Shown one piece after another: positions 58,273 to 64,000 of a stretch of DNA of 64,000 nt. The notes under the pieces were generated by a model. That model did no database searches and was not told the origin of the DNA. It was given only the letters and a program-made list of their open reading frames with translations. The translations under genes and the position numbers were made by a program. Origin of the DNA: a virus; the IMG/VR virus record IMGVR_UViG_3300021959_006017, positions 124,001-188,000 of that record. The stretch is one strand, 5' to 3'. Numbering within the stretch: position 1 is the first letter of the stretch; each line of letters starts with the position of its first letter.

Positions 58273-58881
58273 ATGGCAAGTTCAATAATAAGCACAACAT
58301 TAGATGCGAACTATCCTGTAGCTGGTGTTGATAATGATACCCAAGGATTTCGTGATAACTTTCAAATCATTAAAGATGGTTTAACAACAGCAGCAAGTGA
58401 AATAACATCGTTGCAGAACAATACTGCAAAACTAAACGAATCAAACGATTTTAACGGTACAAATATTTCAGATGCTAATCTTGTAACAAATACCGAGCAA
58501 TATCATAACATCGGTACAGTTATTAGTGACCAAAACATTAGTTTCTTAAATGGTCATTATCAAGTAATGACTATTAATCCAGCAGATAATGATATTACAT
58601 TTACCCTAGCTGATTGGCCTGATAGAGATGGACTTGCAAAAATAACTGTCCAGATTAGTACACTATCAAAAGACCCAGAGCCAGAAGTAGATCAAACTAT
58701 TACATGGTTATCAGCAGGCGGCGGCACAATCAAGGCTAGCCAAAATTTTCCTAGCCCATTTGTTTTAAACACTGCTACAAACGATGTTGATGATGGTGGT
58801 CCAGCTATTATTGAGTTTTGGACTTACAATCAAGGAACAACTGTTTTTGCTAACTATTTAGGTAGATTTAACGCAATCTAA
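58273..58881 (+). CDS. Virion structural protein
   Basis: A 202-residue protein with an N-terminal NYPVAGVDNDTQGFRDNFQIIKDGL module, distantly like the N-termini of the other fibre genes, a helix (ASEITSLQNNTAKL) and a beta-rich C-terminal domain ending TTVFANYLGRFNAI. AAGGA precedes the ATG. It resembles unnamed structural proteins of marine T4-like phages. Confidence 0.68.
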   Translation: MASSIISTTLDANYPVAGVDNDTQGFRDNFQIIKDGLTTAASEITSLQNNTAKLNESNDFNGTNISDANLVTNTEQYHNIGTVISDQNISFLNGHYQVMTINPADNDITFTLADWPDRDGLAKITVQISTLSKDPEPEVDQTITWLSAGGGTIKASQNFPSPFVLNTATNDVDDGGPAIIEFWTYNQGTTVFANYLGRFNAI

Positions 58882-59117
58882 TGCATCCATTTATAAACAA
58901 CTTATCAGAACTAAGCGACAACGAAGTAGAAGAAAAAATATTTCTACTTCAACGCCGCTTTTTTCAAACTTCTAATCCAGATCTACAAGGGCAAATCCAA
59001 CTTGCTCTTGACACGTATAAACAAGAAATAAACACAAGAAGAGCTCTAGCAGCCCAACGTCAAAAAGATCAACAAGACGGTAATAAAGGTCTTGACAATC
59101 TTATAAATGTATCGTAA
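58881..59117 (+). CDS. Small helical protein
   Basis: A 78-residue, charged, coiled protein (LSDNEVEEKIFLLQRRFFQ) that overlaps the previous stop by one base. It may be a small structural or assembly factor. A promoter for the next gene lies in its 3' end. Confidence 0.6.
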   Translation: MHPFINNLSELSDNEVEEKIFLLQRRFFQTSNPDLQGQIQLALDTYKQEINTRRALAAQRQKDQQDGNKGLDNLINVS

Positions 59118-59120
59118 AAT
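59092..59120 (+). promoter_or_regulatory. Sigma70-like promoter
   Basis: TTGACA (59092-59097), 17-base spacer, TAAAAT (59115-59120). AATGTAT (59106-59112) and ATACATT (59119-59125) flank the -10. RNA would start near the ATG at 59127. Confidence 0.6.
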
Positions 59121-59126
59121 ACATTA

Positions 59127-59684
59127 ATGCTTATGAAAACAGACGAACTAGGTATACCACGATTCTCTAACCGCGATCTTATCGATATGATCTATAGCGG
59201 CAATGCTGACAAAGTACACGTTGTACTATGTAGCGAATCTGACGAAATTGACAAGTTCAATAGTGCAATGGAAGAACAAGGTATGAATCCATTGCAAAGG
59301 TATATTCCACTAGATGTAGATCAAAAGACATTTGACGGTGTATGTCAAGGTGAATGGTTTATGCCACAAGAGTATAAAGAACTTAATCCTAACAAATGGC
59401 TTGAAGCAAAACTAATGGAAAAACTACAAATAGAAGATCCTGTGGCGTTGCGTGATACACAAGAATGGATCCGTGTAACCGAAGAACTTACAGAATATTC
59501 TGCTCGTGGTATGTATCCATTATTACAATATATGATATATTTGGTAGACTTTATGCGTGAGAACGATATTGTATGGGGTGTAGGACGTGGATCAAGTGTG
59601 GCTAGTTATGTGTTATACTTAATAGGTGTACACAAAATAAACTCAATCCAATATGGCCTAGATTGGCGTGAGTTCCTTCGATAA
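59127..59684 (+). CDS. Stand-alone fragment like bacterial DNA polymerase III alpha (C family)
   Basis: A 185-residue protein. The N-terminus (KTDELGIPRFSNRDLIDMIYSG) and the C-terminus with YLVDFMRENDIVWGVGRGSSVASYVLYLIG and INSIQYGLDWREFL match the segment of DnaE that holds the GRGS motif before the catalytic palm. The PHP domain and the catalytic Asp residues of DnaE are absent. It may bind nucleotide or DNA, or interact with the replisome. Transcription starts near ATG 59127, with ATG 59133 as an alternative. Confidence 0.7.
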   Translation: MLMKTDELGIPRFSNRDLIDMIYSGNADKVHVVLCSESDEIDKFNSAMEEQGMNPLQRYIPLDVDQKTFDGVCQGEWFMPQEYKELNPNKWLEAKLMEKLQIEDPVALRDTQEWIRVTEELTEYSARGMYPLLQYMIYLVDFMRENDIVWGVGRGSSVASYVLYLIGVHKINSIQYGLDWREFLR

Positions 59685-59688
59685 ATAA
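59681..59688 (+). promoter_or_regulatory. Late-type promoter
   Basis: ATAAATAA over the stop codon of the previous gene, 23 bases before ATG 59712, with AAGGAG between. Confidence 0.42.
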
Positions 59689-59711
59689 GTACGTAGTTTA
59701 AGGAGTCTATA

Positions 59712-60095
59712 ATGGCGAAAAATAACCAAGTTAAAGCACAGCATAGAAGTATGCGTGGTAAAATAGTAGATATGGATCTACTAAGAAAAAGAAATGAGCT
59801 TACACCAGCAGTAGGTAATGCTCGTGTAAATGCACGTGGTGACGAACTAGGACCAGGCGGAAAGATTATCCGCAAAGCAGATGATCGTGTACGCGAACAT
59901 TATAAAGTAGCGGGTAAAGTTCGTAGCAGTTCGGGTCGTGCAAAAGCAAAAGCAGACGAAGTTGTTTCAACACCAGAAGAAACTGTTGCTATCACTGAAG
60001 AAGTTTCTGTAGAAGAACAAGCAGAACTTGAAGCAATGGATGAAGAATGGGTTGAAGACAAAGAAGGAAATTTTGTACCTAAGAGCGAGGCATAA
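59712..60095 (+). CDS. Conserved phage protein, possibly structural
   Basis: A 127-residue protein with a conserved-looking N-terminus (MRGKIVDMDLLRKRNELTP and GNARVNARGDELGPGGKI) and an acidic disordered C-terminal half. One base before the co-chaperonin gene. I do not have a function for it; the gene order with a gp31-like partner suggests capsid or assembly work. Confidence 0.62.
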   Translation: MAKNNQVKAQHRSMRGKIVDMDLLRKRNELTPAVGNARVNARGDELGPGGKIIRKADDRVREHYKVAGKVRSSSGRAKAKADEVVSTPEETVAITEEVSVEEQAELEAMDEEWVEDKEGNFVPKSEA

Positions 60096-60506
60096 ATGGC
60101 AGTACACTTACAAAAGTTCAAAGGAAATTTAAAAGCAATAGGGGACCGTGTGTTAGTTACCGATATGTATTTTGGTGAACAAAAAACAGCAAGCGGCCTT
60201 ATCATTAACAACGATGACGGGACCACACGTGGCATTTACCCACGTTGGGGCAGAGTATATTCAAAAGGTTCAAGAAACGAAGACATCTATGAAATCGGTG
60301 ATTGGATCTTAATCGAACACGGTCGTTGGACTCGTGCAATGGCATTAGAAACAGATGATGGCGAACTTGAAGTAAGAATGGTAGACAGTGAATGTGTACT
60401 AGCATATAGTAAAGAAAAGCCGGATGATGTACAGATTGGTGCAGAGTACAACGATGGTGCTCATGCAACTATTGATCCAACTAACTTTATGGGACAACAG
60501 CATTAA
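60096..60506 (+). CDS. GroES/gp31-like co-chaperonin
   Basis: A 136-residue protein. KAIGDRVLVTDMYFGEQKTASGLII is the GroES core with a mobile-loop region, then GRVYSKGSRNEDIYEIGDWILI and a longer C-terminal extension than GroES. T4 gp31 has a comparable role, replacing GroES on GroEL for capsid-protein folding. Overall identity is limited, so chaperone function is likely but not certain. It overlaps the next gene by one base. Confidence 0.72.
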   Translation: MAVHLQKFKGNLKAIGDRVLVTDMYFGEQKTASGLIINNDDGTTRGIYPRWGRVYSKGSRNEDIYEIGDWILIEHGRWTRAMALETDDGELEVRMVDSECVLAYSKEKPDDVQIGAEYNDGAHATIDPTNFMGQQH

Positions 60507-60865
60507 TGACAAATCCATTTAAAGATATTGACACGTTTGGTTCTGCGTGTGACCAAGAACCAAGTGAAGCAAACTATAAAATGTATCTTAGTTTGATCAA
60601 AGAAGAGTACGAAGAACTACAAGAAGCAGTCGAAGCAAATGACACTGTAGAACAACTTGATGCACTTGTTGATATTCTTGTTGTTACTATGGGTGCGATC
60701 CGTGCCGCAGGTTGGGACGGAGAAGGTGCTTGGAAAGAAGTAATGGACACAAACTTTGCTAAGATTGATCCAGACACAGGCAAAGTTCGCAAACGTGAAG
60801 ACGGCAAAGTGCTAAAGCCGGAAGGCTGGAAGGCTCCAGAACTTGCACAGTTTATAGGAGATTGA
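60506..60865 (+). CDS. MazG-like all-alpha NTP pyrophosphohydrolase
   Basis: A 119-residue helical protein with EEYEELQEAVE and the second metal motif DALVDILVVTMGAI, the EExxE...DxxxD pattern of the MazG/PRA-PH superfamily. These hydrolyse nucleoside triphosphates or related nucleotides to monophosphates. Phage MazG proteins have been suggested to affect (p)ppGpp or dNTP pools. The substrate is not evident here. Confidence 0.78.
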   Translation: MTNPFKDIDTFGSACDQEPSEANYKMYLSLIKEEYEELQEAVEANDTVEQLDALVDILVVTMGAIRAAGWDGEGAWKEVMDTNFAKIDPDTGKVRKREDGKVLKPEGWKAPELAQFIGD

Positions 60866-60866
60866 T

Positions 60867-61550
60867 ATGAATACAAGAACTATGACAGGTGCAGCATACG
60901 ATGAATATTTACGGCAGTTTATGCTGGCCCTTTATAACTATACAGCACTAGGCTTAGGTATTACTGGTGTTGTTGCATACCTTACATATGCAAGTGGATT
61001 AATGTTTGCTATGGGTGGGTTAATGTGGGTATTTGTTTTTGCACCTTTGGGGATGATCCTTTACTGGAGTTTTGCAGGACAAAACTGGTCGTTTGAAAGC
61101 ACACGGATGTTTTACTTGATCTTTACAGCAGTAATGGGTGTAAGTATGAGTACGATATTTGCTGTATATACAGCTATGAGTATTGCACAAGTATTTTTTA
61201 TTACTGCTGCAACATTTGCAAGTGCTAGTCTGTACGGATACACTACCAAGAAAGATCTTAGCGGTTGGGGTAGTTTCTTACTAGTAGGATTGATTGGTAT
61301 TATTATTGCAAGTATTGTAAACATCTTTATGCAAAGTAGTGCAATGATGTTTACTATTAGTGTATTAGGCGTCTTAATATTTACCGGCCTCACTGCATAC
61401 GATACACAAAGAGCAAAGACCACTTTTCTTAGTGGAATGCTAGGTACAGAAGAACTAGCAAAGTTTGCTATTTCAACAGCGTTAAGTTTATATCTAAACT
61501 TTGTCAATATGTTCCAAATGCTACTAAGTTTATTAGGCAATCGAGAATAA
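60867..61550 (+). CDS. Bax inhibitor-1/YccA-type membrane protein
   Basis: A 227-residue protein with seven hydrophobic segments and the BI-1 C-terminus (TGLTAYDTQ then LSLYLNFVNMFQMLLSLLG). The Asp in AYDTQ belongs to the Ca2+/pH-sensing site of this family. Bacterial members modulate the FtsH protease or leak Ca2+. A phage copy might protect phage membrane proteins from FtsH or affect lysis timing; this is inference. It starts one base after the MazG-like stop. Confidence 0.88.
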   Translation: MNTRTMTGAAYDEYLRQFMLALYNYTALGLGITGVVAYLTYASGLMFAMGGLMWVFVFAPLGMILYWSFAGQNWSFESTRMFYLIFTAVMGVSMSTIFAVYTAMSIAQVFFITAATFASASLYGYTTKKDLSGWGSFLLVGLIGIIIASIVNIFMQSSAMMFTISVLGVLIFTGLTAYDTQRAKTTFLSGMLGTEELAKFAISTALSLYLNFVNMFQMLLSLLGNRE

Positions 61551-61556
61551 AAACAC

Positions 61557-61585
61557 TTGACTCCTTAGCATTTATACGCTATAAT
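61557..61585 (+). promoter_or_regulatory. Sigma70-like promoter
   Basis: TTGACT (61557-61562), 17-base spacer, TATAAT (61580-61585), before the small gene at 61609. Confidence 0.75.
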
Positions 61586-61604
61586 ATGTATAAAGCTAAG
61601 GAGT
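61560..61604 (+). promoter_or_regulatory. Ten-base inverted repeat around the promoter -10 and over the ribosome-binding site
   Basis: ACTCCTTAGC (61560-61569) and GCTAAGGAGT (61595-61604) are perfect inverted repeats. The 3' arm holds the Shine-Dalgarno AAGGAG. RNA from this promoter (start near 61592) lacks the 5' arm; read-through RNA would fold and hide the site. Confidence 0.6.
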
Positions 61605-61608
61605 TTTC

Positions 61609-61767
61609 ATGAAAATAACAAATCAAACAGCAGGTATTGGTACTACGGGTGCTACAGGGTTAACACTCATGATACTACATACCACAGGATATCTCACAGG
61701 TTGGGCATGGCCTTTACTGTATGTATTCTTAATAATCGCAGGTATTGGACAAGAGAATAGGAAATAA
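61609..61767 (+). CDS. Small membrane protein (52 residues)
   Basis: ATG 61609 with AAGGAG upstream. The product has a Thr/Gly-rich start and two hydrophobic segments (LTLMILHTTGYL and WPLLYVFLIIAGIG). It ends one base before the exonuclease ATG. Unknown function. Confidence 0.58.
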   Translation: MKITNQTAGIGTTGATGLTLMILHTTGYLTGWAWPLLYVFLIIAGIGQENRK

Positions 61768-61768
61768 T

Positions 61769-62308
61769 ATGGCAACTCATGCAATGATCGACTTAGAAAC
61801 ACTAGACACAAAACCTAGTTGTACTATTCTAAGTTTAGGTGCAGTAAAGTTTGACCCTATGTCAGATTCAGAACCTCATAGTGAACTTTACTTTAAGATT
61901 AATATCGACGAACAGAGTCAACTAGGACGTACTGTTAGTGATGACACTATTAAATGGTGGAGTCAGCAAGATCCTAAAGCACAAGAAGAAGCATTTAGCG
62001 AACACGGCCGTGTTGGTGTAGAAACTGTAGCGAACGAACTAACCAAATGGATTCATAATACTGATGTTATTTGGGGACATGGATATGGATTTGACATTAC
62101 AATCTTAGAAGATTATTTCCGTATGTTAAAGCGTCCTATTCCGTGGCAGTTTTGGCAAGTGCGAGACAGTCGTACATTGTTTAGTGCAATGAAGAACGGA
62201 GATCCTCGCAAGGGTATGCAAACAGATCTTCACAATGCGCTTGCGGATGCATACTATCAGGCTAAATCAGTACAAATGGCATATAAAGAATTAGGAATAA
62301 CTCGATGA
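61769..62308 (+). CDS. 3'-5' exonuclease, DexA/RNase-T-like
   Basis: A 179-residue DEDD-type exonuclease. Exo I is MIDLETL (Asp and Glu), Exo II is GHGYGFDITILEDYF, RDSRTL follows, and Exo III is HNALADAYYQA with the terminal Asp. This resembles the T4 DexA and PF16473 family. Roles in DNA turnover or repair are usual. ATG 61769 is chosen over the in-frame TTG 61745 inside the previous gene. It overlaps the clamp-loader gene by ATGA. Confidence 0.85.
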   Translation: MATHAMIDLETLDTKPSCTILSLGAVKFDPMSDSEPHSELYFKINIDEQSQLGRTVSDDTIKWWSQQDPKAQEEAFSEHGRVGVETVANELTKWIHNTDVIWGHGYGFDITILEDYFRMLKRPIPWQFWQVRDSRTLFSAMKNGDPRKGMQTDLHNALADAYYQAKSVQMAYKELGITR

Positions 62309-63219
62309 AAGAACTATGGGTAGAAAAGTATCGTCCAAAGACAGTAGACGGTTATGTGTTTCGTGATGATGCACAACGCAATCAGGTAAAGACATGGATA
62401 AAAGACAAAACAATCCCGCACTTGCTGTTCTCAGGCAACGCAGGTATAGGAAAAACTACCCTGGCAAAGCTATTATTCAACGAGTTAGACGTGAACGATC
62501 TAGACGTCTTGGAAATCAACGCTAGTCGTACGAACAGTGTAGATGACGTTCGCGATAAGATTGTAAACTTTGTACAGATGATCCCATTTGGGGACTTCAA
62601 GGTGGTACTACTAGATGAGGCTGATTACTTATCTCCAAACGCACAAGCCGCACTTCGTGGAGTTATGGAAGAATATCATACTACTGCTCGTTTTATTCTT
62701 ACCTGTAATTATCCTAACAGGATTATTCCTGCTATTCACAGTCGTTGTCAAGGCTTCCATATTGCCAAAATCGATCAGACAGAGTTTACAGCAAGGGTTG
62801 CAGAGATTCTTATAACAGAAGGTGTTACTCCAGACTTAGATACATTAGACACATATGTGAAAGCAACTTATCCAGACTTGCGCAAATGTATCAATATGGT
62901 GCAAATGAACAGTACAAACGGACAGTTACTTGCACCAAACGAAGGTGATACAGGAGACAGTGACTGGAAACTAGAAATGGTTGAGCTGTTTAAAGCAGGT
63001 AAGATCCAAGATGCACGTAAACTACTGTGCGGTGCTATTCGTCCAGAAGAAATGGAAGAAGTTTATCGTTGGTTGTATGACAACATTGAACTGTTCGGAA
63101 CTGAGGAACAACAGGATCAAGCAGTACTAACTATTAAGCAGGGTATGGTTGATCATACCCTAGTAGTTGATCCGGAGATTAATCTAGCGGCAACATTGAT
63201 TAGATTAGCGAGACTTTAA
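62305..63219 (+). CDS. Sliding-clamp loader large subunit (T4 gp44-like)
   Basis: A 304-residue AAA+ ATPase of the RFC/gp44 type. The N-terminus is WVEKYRPKTVDGYV, Walker A is GNAGIGKTT (44-52), Walker B is LLDEAD (102-107), sensor 1 is TCNY, and SRC supplies the arginine finger. The rest is the helical lid and collar. It loads the gp45 clamp with gp62. This is the best T4-type replication marker in the window. gp62 is not visible downstream; a sulfotransferase gene follows instead. Confidence 0.93.
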   Translation: MKELWVEKYRPKTVDGYVFRDDAQRNQVKTWIKDKTIPHLLFSGNAGIGKTTLAKLLFNELDVNDLDVLEINASRTNSVDDVRDKIVNFVQMIPFGDFKVVLLDEADYLSPNAQAALRGVMEEYHTTARFILTCNYPNRIIPAIHSRCQGFHIAKIDQTEFTARVAEILITEGVTPDLDTLDTYVKATYPDLRKCINMVQMNSTNGQLLAPNEGDTGDSDWKLEMVELFKAGKIQDARKLLCGAIRPEEMEEVYRWLYDNIELFGTEEQQDQAVLTIKQGMVDHTLVVDPEINLAATLIRLARL

Positions 63220-64000
63220 TGATCAATCCTTTATTATACCTTTATCTTCATATACCTCGAACAGGTGGCACAACATTTCAGTGGAGTGTTGGACATCCGG
63301 GCGACAAAGAAAATGATAGACATTTAGCACACTATCTTTATGTAGACAGTTGGTCAGAAACAGCATACGAAGACTGGCTTGTTCCTACACTTAGCAAAAG
63401 AACAAAAGAACAACAGCAAAAACTTAAAATAATGAGTGGTCACAGTGTGTTTTGTAATAGCCATAGATGGCTTAGAGAAAAACGTGAGCCCAGATATATT
63501 ACAACTGTAAGACATCCTATTGAAAGACTGTTGAGCGACTTTAACTATAGATATGTAAAACAACACTATTGTCAAGATCCAGCACTTTTTAGTAGATGCG
63601 CACCAAGAAGTGACGAACACGCTATTAGACAAAAGAAAAACGTAGAAGATTATGACACACTTTATGAGTTTTATCAAGACAACAGTTTTCAACACAACAT
63701 TCAATGTAAATGGATAATTAAAAGTTTTCTAACATACGAAAACGACATATGGAAGGCACACAAAGATTATATATACGGTCCTGACACAGGTATAGCAAAC
63801 GACGAAGCAATACCTATGACATGGCCAGACTGGTGCAGATATGAAAGTGGCATTGATTGGCACGAGTTTTTACAAAGTTTAATGGATCGTATGTGGTGGA
63901 TTGGTACAACAGAAACACTAGCAAAAGATATTCCTGCGTTTTGTAAGCATTCAGGGCTTGAAAACACTTATGAGAAAACAAATGAAAGTAAGTTGCAGTA
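63219..64000 (+). CDS. Sulfotransferase-family protein (partial, runs off the end)
   Basis: Starts with ATG 63219 overlapping the clamp-loader stop (TAATG) and stays open to the window end, about 260 residues. HIPRTGGTTF near residue 10 is the 5'-phosphosulfate loop and TTVRHPIERLLSDFNY the 3'-phosphate loop of PAPS-dependent sulfotransferases. Later parts are less conserved. It would transfer sulfate to a sugar, protein or small molecule; target unknown. It may belong with the transferase-like genes at 34108 and 35185. Confidence 0.8.
   Translation, partial: MINPLLYLYLHIPRTGGTTFQWSVGHPGDKENDRHLAHYLYVDSWSETAYEDWLVPTLSKRTKEQQQKLKIMSGHSVFCNSHRWLREKREPRYITTVRHPIERLLSDFNYRYVKQHYCQDPALFSRCAPRSDEHAIRQKKNVEDYDTLYEFYQDNSFQHNIQCKWIIKSFLTYENDIWKAHKDYIYGPDTGIANDEAIPMTWPDWCRYESGIDWHEFLQSLMDRMWWIGTTETLAKDIPAFCKHSGLENTYEKTNESKLQ

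Overview
The window reads as a contiguous piece of a large T4-like (tailed, contractile-type) bacteriophage genome from a marine Gram-negative host. The T4-type evidence is a gp44-like clamp-loader subunit, a DexA-like exonuclease, an ATP-dependent DNA ligase, a GroES/gp31-like co-chaperonin, and repeated ATAAATAC boxes (T4 late-promoter style) in front of virion, lysis and envelope genes. A second promoter class (TTGACA-17-TATAAT type) precedes metabolic and nucleic-acid genes. The host is inferred to be Gram-negative because many products carry Sec signal peptides, lipoboxes or an outer-membrane barrel. A marine alphaproteobacterial host (Pelagibacter-like) is a reasonable guess but is not proven by the sequence.

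Layout. 1-760: end of a probable heme oxygenase plus a ferredoxin-dependent bilin reductase. 784-2418: nuclease-like protein. 2471-9143: a secreted-protein cassette containing curli export genes csgF and csgG, two curlin-like repeat proteins, a FecR-domain protein and a barrel protein. 9242-11299: a CHASE2 receptor adenylate cyclase. 11300-12725: a divergent block with holin-like membrane proteins and a lipoprotein endolysin. 12777-24523: a dense run of mostly small genes, including a 2OG oxygenase, an AbrB-like protein, translation initiation factor IF-1, a SprT-like protein, Dam methylase, a TilS-like ATPase, ClpP and an SGNH hydrolase. 24599-26119: eight tRNA genes in two groups around a cold-shock protein. 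26182-29673: phosphoesterase, DNA ligase and a conserved phage protein. 29684-34057 and 38318-58881: tail-fibre and virion genes, including a 2934-residue protein, a subtilisin-like protease and a glycine-rich adhesin. 34108-38304: glycan-type enzymes, QueD, UV-damage endonuclease and an A-type Fe-S carrier. 59127-64000: replication and host-takeover genes.

The most interesting signal is at 25540-26119. A 20-codon leader ORF with its own promoter contains consecutive Cys-Trp-Pro-Ser codons. It is followed by an intrinsic terminator with a competing antiterminator pairing, and then by exactly tRNA-Trp, tRNA-Pro, tRNA-Ser(UGA) and tRNA-Cys. This looks like ribosome-mediated attenuation of a phage tRNA operon by the codons its own tRNAs read. 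A second recurring theme is promoters nested inside inverted repeats. Read-through RNA could hide the ribosome-binding site or terminate, while RNA starting at the promoter lacks the 5' arm.
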